Source: Pseudomonas tensinigenes (GTDB lineage Bacteria; Pseudomonadota; Gammaproteobacteria; Pseudomonadales; Pseudomonadaceae). Taken from it: a stretch of DNA of 64,000 nt. The translations under genes were made by a program, and so were the position numbers. Positions within the stretch are counted from its first letter, which is position 1. The number at the start of each line of letters is the position of its first letter. Below are positions 52,151-60,600 of this stretch, piece after piece. The DNA lies in the NCBI RefSeq assembly GCF_014268445.2, contig NZ_CP077089.1, positions 1,915,501 through 1,979,500 of the forward strand, read 5' to 3'. Under the pieces are notes generated by a model. That model did no database searches, was not told the origin of the DNA, and worked only from the letters and a program-made list of their open reading frames with translations.

Positions 52151-53500
52151 CTATTGATAGTCGGCGAGAGGATAGTCCCTGCACAGGGTTTCGACCTCTG
52201 AGCGAAACTGCGTGAGGAGCAGCGGTTCCAGGGTGTAATCCTGTTCGCCGAGCGGCGCCACCGTATTCAGAATCCGCACGATCAAATCGACGATCTGGCG
52301 GCTGCCGTGGACATCGACCCGGCGTTGCGCCAGCGCGCCCGTGCCGATACGCAGCCCGCTGGTAACCAGTGCCGAGCGGGGATCCTCGGGTACGCGATGT
52401 TTGCTGACGATGATCCCGCAGTGCCCCAGCGCCGCCTCCGCGATAGCCCCCGTGATGCCACCCCGCAAGCGAACCAGCACCGTGTGGTTTTCACTGCAGC
52501 CGCCGACCACTTCATACTCCTTGGCCTGAAACGCTTTGGCCATTTCATCCGCCGTGCTGCGGATCTGCGCCATGCAGGCATCGAATGCTGCGGACATTGC
52601 ATAACCCAGCGCGGCAGCTTTCGCAGCGATCATGTTGGCAGCAGGCGCGCCCTGCATTCGCGGGTAAACGGCTTGATCAAGCAGGCGACTGAAGGTGGTC
52701 CGCAAGCCAGGAATCTTGGTGTTCGCATCAGCACCGCTGAGAATCACGCCACCACGAGGCCCGGCGAGTTGCTTGTGCGTGCAGGTGACGGTGACATGGG
52801 CGGCGTCGATCGGACTTGGGTGGCGCCCGGTGGCGACCAGCCCGGCGATATGCGAAATGTCGGCGAGCAGGATGGCCCCGGCTTCATCGGCAATTTCGCG
52901 AAACCGCTTGAAGTCCACTTCGCGCGAATAGGCGCTGGCGCCGCAGAGGATCACGCGTGGGCGATGGGCGAGTGCGAGCAGGCGCACCTTGTCGTAATCG
53001 ATCAGGCCGTCTGCTGTCGTGCCGTACTGAATCGCCTTGTAGTAGGCGCCGGAAAACGCGGCGAGGCTGCCATGCGTGAGATGACCGCCGTGTTCCACCG
53101 CCATGCCCAACAAGGTATCGCCCGGCTCTAGCAAAGCTGTGAGCACTTGGTAAACGGCGTTTGACGCTGAGTGTGGCTGCACGTTGGCGTATTGCGCGCC
53201 GAACAGTTGCCGCGCCCGGCGGATGGCCAGCGATTCGACCCGCTCGACGTTCTCGCACCCTGCGCTGTGGTGCTTGCCGGACATGCCTTCAGCGGTCACG
53301 TTGACCAGCACGGAAGCGGAGGCCGCCAAGGTTCGCGGCTGGACTGCGCAGGAGGAGGAGACCAGTGAAAGCGTGTGCTGTTGACGCGTGACTTCAGCGT
53401 CGAGAATGGCCGCCAGTTCGGCGTCTTCTGCGCGAAGATCCGCCAGGCCGCGTCGCAGCAAGTCAGCCTGGTTCTTGAGCGGTTCAGTAATGACTGCCAT
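52151..53500 (-). CDS. Serine hydroxymethyltransferase-like PLP enzyme
   Basis: A 449-aa fold-type I PLP enzyme related to GlyA but divergent. Recognisable SHMT segments are NVTAEGMSGKHHSAGCENVE (canonical: GRYYGGCE), NVQPHSASNAVYQVLTALLE, EHGGHLTHGS, DISHIAGLVATGRHPSP, TCTHKQLAGPRGGVIL (PLP lysine after TH) and GLRIGTGAL. The pocket changes (KHHSAGCEN, KQLAGP for K.LRGP) suggest a specialised aldolase or hydroxymethyltransferase rather than the housekeeping enzyme. The ATG at 53500 has GGA about nine bases upstream. It is monocistronic and faces aroP. Product and pathway are unknown. Confidence 0.85.
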   Translation of the reverse strand: MAVITEPLKNQADLLRRGLADLRAEDAELAAILDAEVTRQQHTLSLVSSSCAVQPRTLAASASVLVNVTAEGMSGKHHSAGCENVERVESLAIRRARQLFGAQYANVQPHSASNAVYQVLTALLEPGDTLLGMAVEHGGHLTHGSLAAFSGAYYKAIQYGTTADGLIDYDKVRLLALAHRPRVILCGASAYSREVDFKRFREIADEAGAILLADISHIAGLVATGRHPSPIDAAHVTVTCTHKQLAGPRGGVILSGADANTKIPGLRTTFSRLLDQAVYPRMQGAPAANMIAAKAAALGYAMSAAFDACMAQIRSTADEMAKAFQAKEYEVVGGCSENHTVLVRLRGGITGAIAEAALGHCGIIVSKHRVPEDPRSALVTSGLRIGTGALAQRRVDVHGSRQIVDLIVRILNTVAPLGEQDYTLEPLLLTQFRSEVETLCRDYPLADYQ

Positions 53501-54014
53501 TGCTTGATTCCTTCCCTGGTTTTGCGTGATTTGCGCATGTCCTTGCTTGCCAGATCTGTACAGGCGAATCCGTGTTTTGACCGCTGTGCGCGCAAAACTA
53601 AACCCTGTACAGGCCTCCCGGTTTTTCGTTCTTTCACTCTTGAGAATGAGACGCCGGGTTGACGCATCATAAATTTTTCAGTGAGGAACGCCACAGAATT
53701 AATCAAAAAAATGAACATTATTCAAAGAAAATGATTCTTTTTGTGGTCGCGTCGGGTGTAAAACAGGCATTGCCCGGTGCCGATTTTCCGGCCTTGGGTG
53801 GAAGTCGAAAGGAACTGACGAGTCCGTACGGAGGCTGAAATGACCCCGCACGTTGGCGGAAGCCGCCTGTGAAAGCTGACTTTTTATACCGAACCCAGGG
53901 AGGGAGAATGCTATGATCCTGCGCGGCACTGACAGGGATATAACTGCAATTTCCTACCTCACTTGTGTATGTTCGGAATGATCATTCGGGACGTGACATT
54001 GATTGCAGTTAAAA
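53501..54014. other. 514-bp intergenic region without a credible gene
   Basis: It holds AT-rich sequence at 53690-53760 (TTAATCAAAAAAATGAACAT), probably the promoter zone of the PLP enzyme, and a 12-bp palindrome near the HTH gene (see next entry). Short open frames here lack ribosome sites. Confidence 0.5.
53976..53987. promoter_or_regulatory. Palindrome, candidate operator of the HTH regulator
   Basis: GAATGATCATTC is a perfect 12-bp palindrome 27 bp upstream of the HTH gene start, where an autoregulatory Cro/CI-type repressor would bind. Inference only. Confidence 0.35.
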
Positions 54015-54638
54015 ATGGATGATAAGCATGTGATGCACAGAAGAGAAAGATCGGAGAATCTGAAGAACAACATCAAATACCTGATAAAGAGTCGCGGGGA
54101 GACGCAACTGTCCTTGTGCAACTCCAGTGGTTTGACCCGAACGACCATCTACAACATCCTTGAAGGCAAGGTGGTCAATGTCCAGCAGTCCACTGTGCGC
54201 AAGATTTCTGATTTCTTCGGGGTGTCTTACGAAGAAATAGAGACGATTGATTTTGAAGAAAAGGAAATCATCGAAAGCAGTATTTCGCCACAGGGGAACA
54301 TGAATCCGGCGGCGGTGCCTGTCATCAAGGAAAGTCTGCTGCTGCAAAGTCTGGATAAGAGAATTGGTGAGTTGGCCACGATTTATCCACTGACTTACTA
54401 TTTTGGCGCGTCCTTTAACCTGATTGGCGTTTTGCTGGAAAATGAAATCAGCGGTATGAATGAACCTGGCGATCTGTTGATCGTGCAGAAAGGAGCGTCG
54501 ACCAGCGACAGGGAAAAGCTGGTGTATGACAAAATCACAGCGAAGTTATCTATAAGCCATGAAGGCAGCTTTGATACGGATCGTGTATGCGTAATCGGAG
54601 ATGTAATCGAGGAACGATTTAATGGATTGCAGTGTTGA
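54015..54638 (+). CDS. Cro/CI-type HTH regulator, low-GC
   Basis: A 207-aa regulator. The HTH domain (about residues 12-75) has NLKNNIKYLIKSRG, TQLSLCNSSGLTRTTIYNIL and TVRKISDFFGVSYEEIETID. The C-terminal part (ENEISGMNEPGDLLIVQKGA, RVCVIGDVIEERF) resembles an S24/LexA-like beta domain without an evident Ser-Lys pair, so it is probably a non-cleaving ligand or dimer domain. Start at 54015; a second ATG at 54033 is an alternative with a better ribosome site. Its last 17 bases overlap the VUT gene start, implying translational coupling. The gene is AT-richer than the core genes. Confidence 0.85.
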   Translation: MDDKHVMHRRERSENLKNNIKYLIKSRGETQLSLCNSSGLTRTTIYNILEGKVVNVQQSTVRKISDFFGVSYEEIETIDFEEKEIIESSISPQGNMNPAAVPVIKESLLLQSLDKRIGELATIYPLTYYFGASFNLIGVLLENEISGMNEPGDLLIVQKGASTSDREKLVYDKITAKLSISHEGSFDTDRVCVIGDVIEERFNGLQC

Positions 54639-55500
54639 TGTTGAAAACAGCAAGTACAAGTTGCTGGGGTTCGAAAATGGAAAAAGCCTGGCCGTTATCA
54701 TGGTTATTGCGACAGGCAAAATAATTAAAATAAAGCTAAGTGAAGTGTTGAATAGTGAGATTATGGATAATCTGAATAAAATCGAAGTGAAAAACCTCTA
54801 CAAGAAGTTTTACTCCCAGGGCGGCGCACTCACCGCTTACGAAATCAATGACCGTCATGAGAGTTCCTGGATGATCTACATCATCCTGAACCTGATGCTG
54901 TTCACGCTTTACATTTTTACCAGTATTGCAGCGACAAAACCGATCTACCTCGAGTATTTTGATATTGTCGTAACGCCGGGCACCTTCCTCTATCCGCTGA
55001 CATTCCTGATCGTCGACTTGCTTAACGAAACGTTTGGCCTGAGGCTCGCGCGAAAAGCGATCCTGTTCGCGTTCATCAGCAACGCCGCGATTATCATTCT
55101 GCTGGCCATCACGACTCATCTTCCGGGATTGCCGGGCTGGAAACTCGATGGCGCTTACAATGATGTTATCAGTCAGTTGTCAGCAGTTCTGGTAGCGTCT
55201 TCTATATCGTTTCTGGTTTCCGAGAACATAAACTCGTACCTGTTGTGCAAAATCAAAGAACTCACAAATTCCAGATTTCTGTTTTTGCGAGTGTTTTTAA
55301 GCACATTGTTTGCTGTGATCATCGACAGCTTTCTGTTCTGCTATATCGCTTTCTACGGGACGATGGAAAATAGCGCGATACTGGGCATGATCTACGTTCA
55401 GATCGCAATCAAGGTAGGTTTTGCCTTCTTTAATATCTTGCCGGCCTACGGCGCAAGATCATTGTTCAAGAAATACCTGACGGGTGCGCAGACGCAATAA
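54622..55500 (+). CDS. VUT-family (DUF165) queuosine-precursor-type transporter with N-terminal extension
   Basis: A 292-aa membrane protein. The first ~85 residues are a soluble, charged extension (KYKLLGFENGKSLAVIMVIA, IKIKLSEVLNSEIMDNLNKI) absent from YhhQ. The VUT core then has about six helices with the hallmark TPGTFLYPLTFLIVDLLNETFG, ARKAILFAFISNAAIIILLA, SSISFLVSENINSYLLCKIK and FFNILPAYGARSLF. YhhQ-type VUT proteins import preQ0/preQ1. GAGGAAC precedes the ATG. It overlaps the HTH gene and faces the queC-like gene across a shared terminator, which supports a deazaguanine-related role. Confidence 0.9.
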   Translation: MDCSVDVENSKYKLLGFENGKSLAVIMVIATGKIIKIKLSEVLNSEIMDNLNKIEVKNLYKKFYSQGGALTAYEINDRHESSWMIYIILNLMLFTLYIFTSIAATKPIYLEYFDIVVTPGTFLYPLTFLIVDLLNETFGLRLARKAILFAFISNAAIIILLAITTHLPGLPGWKLDGAYNDVISQLSAVLVASSISFLVSENINSYLLCKIKELTNSRFLFLRVFLSTLFAVIIDSFLFCYIAFYGTMENSAILGMIYVQIAIKVGFAFFNILPAYGARSLFKKYLTGAQTQ

Positions 55501-55510
55501 AGAGAGGAGG

Positions 55511-55547
55511 GCGCTCACTCGGCATGCTTGAGTGAGCGCTTCTTTTT
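55511..55547. terminator. Bidirectional intrinsic terminator
   Basis: GCGCTCACTC-(GGCATGCTT)-GAGTGAGCGC with TTCTTTTT on the right, between the convergent VUT and queC-like genes. Confidence 0.88.
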
Positions 55548-55553
55548 GCGGTT

Positions 55554-56252
55554 TTACTTTAAGCCAAGTTTCTCTTTCAAACGTTGAGTCACCTGTACTT
55601 TATTGTTCAGGAACTCATTCAAGCCTTTGGCGCGAAGATTACAGGCGTCGCAATCGGAACATCCAGTGCCCTTGATGCCGTTGTAGCAAGTCAGTGTTTC
55701 TTCGCGAACCAGATCCAGTTGATGGTGGTAATCAGCCAAGGCCCAGGTTTCTGCCTTGTTCAGCCACATCAATGGCGTATCCAGTTGCAGCTTGTAATCC
55801 ATGCCCAATTCAAGGGCTTTATTCAAGGCCTTGACGAACTCATCCCGGCAATCGGGATAGCCCGAGAAGTCGGTTTCACAAACACCGGTAATGACCGTTT
55901 TGGCCTGGACTTGATAGGCATAGATAGAGGCCAGGGTCAGAAACAGAATGTTCCGCCCTGGAACAAAGGTGCTTGGCAGGCTCTCGCCGGAACTGTTCAC
56001 GGTCGGGACCGGAATGTTATCGCGGGTCAGGCTGCTGATGGCTAGCTCATTGAGCAAGGACACATCCAGCGTTTTATGCACGGTGACACCGAGCTTTTTC
56101 GACAGCTGCTGCGCCACTTCAATTTCCGCGTGATGACGCTGACCATAGTCGAACGTGATGCAGTGGACTTCATCGTAATGGGTCAGGGCGTGGATCAAGC
56201 ACGTGGTGGAGTCCTGCCCGCCGCTGAATACGATAACTGCTTTGTTGGTCAT
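55554..56252 (-). CDS. queC: 7-cyano-7-deazaguanine synthase, enterobacterial-type QueC
   Basis: A 232-aa ATP-dependent enzyme converting 7-carboxy-7-deazaguanine to preQ0. The PP-loop is [18 protein letters not shown], followed by [60 protein letters not shown] and zinc cysteines in [20 protein letters not shown]. From memory, it is much closer to E. coli QueC ([28 protein letters not shown]) than to the usual Pseudomonas enzyme (SGGLDSAT). AGGAAG lies seven bases before the ATG. The 197 bp upstream has no preQ1 riboswitch that I can recognise; a 49-codon frame (56255-56404) without a ribosome site is probably chance. Confidence 0.94.
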   Translation of the reverse strand: MTNKAVIVFSGGQDSTTCLIHALTHYDEVHCITFDYGQRHHAEIEVAQQLSKKLGVTVHKTLDVSLLNELAISSLTRDNIPVPTVNSSGESLPSTFVPGRNILFLTLASIYAYQVQAKTVITGVCETDFSGYPDCRDEFVKALNKALELGMDYKLQLDTPLMWLNKAETWALADYHHQLDLVREETLTCYNGIKGTGCSDCDACNLRAKGLNEFLNNKVQVTQRLKEKLGLK

Positions 56253-56449
56253 GGTTATGCTTCCTGCATTGAGGTCTTGAGGGCAAAGAGGGAGATGATA
56301 CTCGAAATAGGGATGGAGTTCGGTGCCGAGTCCAGATGCGCGCGTGAGTCCGTGAGCGGCGATCTTGAGGTGGAGTGAGGCTTCAATACCTGAATAATAG
56401 GCATGTTAAATAGGAACCGTTTTTAGACCGTTGCTAAAAGCAGAGGGAT

Positions 56450-56917
56450 TTAAACAACTGGCACGGCGCCCGGTGTGGCCAGCGCCACTTGCTCACCGCA
56501 CTTGCGCCCAAACACTAGCTTTTCCATCGCTTCGACAAAAGTTCTGCCCTGCAGCCAGAACCCGTCATGAATGAAACTCATGGCGTAGCAGCGACCTTTT
56601 TCGTCCATCAACAGTGCAGCGTGGCCATGATGAATTTCGGCGATGTTCACCAAGGTGCTGCCCAAGCGTTGCTGCCAGGCCAAGAAGTCTTCATCTCCAT
56701 ACAGGTGCTTAAAGGCGCAAAACGCTACATCGCTGGTAGCGCAGTCTTCGCCTGGGCCGCAGGTGCCGACGGTCAGGCCGGCCAGTTGTTCGAGCAGAGC
56801 AGCGGCCGGATGTTCGCGCGGGACGAAATCCGGCAATGGCACGATATGGGTCACAGGCCAACCGGCAGCCAGGAACAGTGGGTGGAGAGTCTCGGGAAGT
56901 TCGATCAGCGGGTGCAT
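56450..56917 (-). CDS. SUKH-3-like immunity protein
   Basis: A 155-aa protein matching the SUKH-3 immunity pattern: an N-terminal LFLAAGWPVTHIV, a middle ALLEQLAGLTVG, and the C-terminal pair AALLMDEKGRCYAMSFIHDG and GRTFVEAMEKLVFG. SUKH-family proteins neutralise diverse polymorphic toxins. It is separated from the Rhs-linked immunity gene by 200 bp of AT-rich sequence and is on the same strand, so it looks like an additional (orphan) immunity gene left in the effector locus. The ATG at 56917 is the only start; its ribosome site is weak. Confidence 0.7.
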   Translation of the reverse strand: MHPLIELPETLHPLFLAAGWPVTHIVPLPDFVPREHPAAALLEQLAGLTVGTCGPGEDCATSDVAFCAFKHLYGDEDFLAWQQRLGSTLVNIAEIHHGHAALLMDEKGRCYAMSFIHDGFWLQGRTFVEAMEKLVFGRKCGEQVALATPGAVPVV

Positions 56918-57117
56918 TGGGAGCGTCCAGGCGTAGGCAGCGTTTCTGCATTAACGGTCGCCCCGATGAAGTTGGTTTCAAGAGTTATTTCTATATTGTC
57001 TATATTTTTCAGTTGAAATAGGTCGTTAAGCATTAACTTGAATTCGTCAGGCTTTCATAATTCGAATGTAAAAAATATTTTTTATCTAGGTGTTTGATAT
57101 TGCACATGCGTAACACC

Positions 57118-57669
57118 TTAATGCTCAGAGCTTAAAGAGTTTGACTCCTTAATTTTACTGCTCGATATTTTTGGGACGGCAAAAATCCTAATAATTTCAT
57201 CTTTGGATGCGGAGTCATAAAACCTGCTTTCATGAAAGTCAAAAACAGTCTCAAAACCTAACATGTGAAAGTTCTTTTTTACTTCTTTCATTTCTCGTGA
57301 CACTGCTTTTCTTTTTTTTACGCGTATCTTATCCATAAACCCGTTTGAAGCAGGTCCTGGATAAACAAAAATATTTGGAATAATGACGTCACCCTCATCT
57401 AGTCCATCAAAATCGGTGAAAGTAATGGCGTAGAAATCTGGCTTGTCTGTCGTCCCCATTATCTTTATAGAATTCATTAAAAAGATAGCGGTACTCACTA
57501 GGAATTCCGAAACTTTATCGTTGTTCATCTCCTCTTTTAAAAAATCCAAGCGGCTGTATCTGGATACGATCGGTATCTCTTCGAAGCTTTCGTAGCTTTC
57601 AAAGAACACGTTCATGTTGTTGTACGGTTCTTTACTTATGATTTTGTTATAAAGTTCAACCAGCTTCAT
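57118..57669 (-). CDS. Probable immunity protein of the Rhs toxin (183 aa)
   Basis: A low-GC gene directly abutting the rhs gene: the ATG at 57669 begins right after the rhs stop TAA, with GGAG nine bases upstream inside the rhs 3' end. The protein is soluble and mixed alpha/beta (ELYNKIISKEPYNNMNVFFE, FYAITFTDFDGLDEGDVIIP, RFYDSASKDEIIRIFAVPKI). I do not recognise a family. Position, base composition and size are those of a cognate immunity protein. Confidence 0.75.
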   Translation of the reverse strand: MKLVELYNKIISKEPYNNMNVFFESYESFEEIPIVSRYSRLDFLKEEMNNDKVSEFLVSTAIFLMNSIKIMGTTDKPDFYAITFTDFDGLDEGDVIIPNIFVYPGPASNGFMDKIRVKKRKAVSREMKEVKKNFHMLGFETVFDFHESRFYDSASKDEIIRIFAVPKISSSKIKESNSLSSEH

Positions 57670-60600
57670 TTAAGGGATACTCCATCCATGATCGTTTAGC
57701 CATTCTTTTGTTTTCTTGGAAAAAGTCACGTCCCCTTTTCCTTTATCATGTATTGACCCATCAAGATTGTATCCGGACCCGCACTTGCAGTGTGCATGCC
57801 ATTGGCTGCTAGGTACACTCTGTTCAGGCTCGTCAATTCGAGTAATTTCCGCAGGTGCTTGGCCTCTTCTAACCTTTGATTGAGCCTGTTTGGGTGTGCC
57901 TCCAGGTTGTGCACCTTTTTTAGCCAATCCTAATGGATCGACCCAGTTCGAAGGATTCGGAGCGTACTCGAAGAGGTTCAAACCTCCAGCGTAGCCAATC
58001 GGATCTTGACTAATAAACCGCCCAACCCCCGGATCATAGTACCGATACCGATTGTAATGCAGCCCCGTCTCATGATCGTGATATTGACCCTGGAACCGTA
58101 TCGGGTTCATCACACCATGCTGCCGCGCCCACTCCGAGCGCTGCTCCGTCACCTGTCCCCACGCCTTGTATTGCGCGGTCCAGGCCAGGTTGCCTTGGGA
58201 ATCAGTCAGTTCTTGCGGGGTGCCGAGGTGATCACACTGATACCAGGCCAACGCGTCAAACGGTAATGCCGTTGCCTTGTGATTCCACACCGGGTCTTCA
58301 TCGAGGCTGTATTCACCGGTGTAATCCGGCAGCCCAATCAGATCGATCGGCGCGTGCCGTACAGCTTGTGCAACAGGGACAAAAGTGCCGGGTTCGAAGA
58401 CGTAGTGCACCGTGCGACCCGGTTCGCCATCGCTTTGTGCCGGACTGCTTTCCCAGGCGAGGTTGTCACCATCCCAACCGTACAAGGTGAAGCCGCAACC
58501 CAGCTCGCGCTGTTTGCGCGCGTGTTCGTTTCTGTTCCAGAGAGAGCCTGCTTCAGGACGCTGTTTGTAATGTGCGCGGGAGTTTTTGTGCAGGCGGCGT
58601 CCCAGTGCGTCGTAGGCGAAATCCACGCTCAGGCGCGGGTCTTCGAAATGCACCAGTCGATCAAACAGATCCCAACGTAGATCACTGCGTTGGCCGTTGT
58701 GCCAGCGCTGAATCTGGTTGCCGCGTTCGTCGTAGTCGTAGTGGGTGCCGGCGTATTCGCGCAGGAGGTTATCGACCAGTTTGCTGCGTGGTGGGGTCAG
58801 GTCCAGTGGGCGGCGAATTTCTGTCGCCTTGTCGTCGAGCAGGTTGCCGGCCGGGTCGAAAGCGAAGGTTTCCACGCCTTGACGTGTGGTGGCGCTGAGC
58901 AGTCGGCCGACCGGATCGTAGCGATAGGCGAGCGGGCCGCGACGGCTGTCGTTGATGTCGGTCAGTTGGCCGGCGGCGTCGTAGCTGTACTCGCGTTTGA
59001 GCAGCGTGGATTTGTCGTCGCTGCGGCCCAGCAGTTGTTCTTGCAAACGGCCGGCCGGGTCCCAGCTTTGGGTTTGCAGCAGGTGGTTGCCTTGATGGCG
59101 GGCGACTTCGCGGTGCAGGTCGTCGCGTTCGTAGCCGATCAGTTCGTGTTCATCGAGGCGTAGGCCGAGCAGGTGGCCGCTGCCGTAAGTCAGCCAGCTG
59201 ACGCGGTGGCCGTCGGGGCGCACGCTGGCGACTCGTTGGTTGAGCACGTCGTACTCGTGCTGCCAGATCGCGACGGTGGGTTTTTCCAGTCCGAGGTAAT
59301 GTTGGTGTTCGCGCAGCAGATTGCCGGCCGGGTCATGGAACCATTGCAGGCGGCTGTCGGCGTTGTCGGCCAGCACCAGGTTGCCGTTGCCATCGTAAGC
59401 GAAAGTCTCGCTTTGCGATTGGTCGCCCAAGGTGGCACGACGTTCGGTCAAACGGCCCATCGGGTCGAAGTTCAGCGAGATGACGCGTTGGCCATTGATC
59501 GATTGCGCGAGGCGCCCGGTGAGCGGGTCGTACTGATAACGCGTGCTGCGTCCATCGAAACCACGTTCTTCGAGCAGGCGTCCGACCGGGTCGTAGTGGA
59601 AGTGCGCACGCTGTTCGTTTTCGTTTTCCAGCGCCGTTAACCGTCCGAGACGGTCCCAGCGATAGCGCAGGGTTTGCTCTGCGGCATCGACACGTTCAGC
59701 GATCAAACCGGCAGCGCTATAGCTCCAGGTGGTGCAACGATCGAGAGCGTCGACATGCGCCAGCAGCCGACCTTCGGCGTCGCGCTCAAAGCGCTCTTCG
59801 GTCTTGTCCGGGTGCTTGATCAGCACCAGTTGGCCGGCCTTGTATTCGTACTCGGTGGCGTTGCCGGCAGCGTCGGTGAAGCAGATCATCTGCCCCAGTT
59901 CGTTGTACTCCCACGCGCTGGTTTTGCCCGAGCAATCGACGTACTCGACCAGTTGCCCGGCGTCGTTGTAGTCGAGGGTTTTTTCGTTGCCGTTGGCGTC
60001 CTTGATCGCGGTGGGCTGGCCGGATTTGTTGTAGGCGTATTCGGTTTTGTTGCCCAGCGGATCCAGCGCTTCGACCAGGTTGCCTTGGTCGTCATAGGCG
60101 CGCTGCCACTGACCGCCCTCGGCGTCACTGATCTTGATCAGCAGGTCCTGATCATCGTAGGCGTAATGCATCACCGTGTGATCGGCGCGGATGTGTTCGA
60201 GCAGGTTGCTGCGCTCATCGTAGCTGTAGCGATCGGTGCTGCCATCGGCATTGACGCGGCGCACGATGTTCTTGGCCTCGTCGCGGAAGAACCATTCCGA
60301 ACGCTCGTCGGCGTAGCGAATGCGATAGGTGTAGCCAAGGATGTCGTAGTAGTGCCAGGTCTCGTTGCCAAGCGCGTCGGTGACGTAGGTCAGACGGATG
60401 TTTTCGTCCCACTCCAGGCGCGTGTCGAAGCTGCCGTCGTCGGCCCATTCGCGAATGGCTTTGGCCTTGGCGCTCGATCCGTCCCACTGCAGGTTCATGC
60501 CGCGCCCGGTGCGGTCGGTGTAGCGGGTGATCAGGTGATGCTCGAACTGATATGACCAGACGGCGCCGTTCTCGTCCTGTGCCTGAATCAGGTCGCCATA

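Noticed and set aside
56253..56449. preQ1 riboswitch upstream of the queC-like gene
   Set aside because: I could not find the compact preQ1-I pattern (stem, A-rich tail with pseudoknot) or the larger type II form in this gap.
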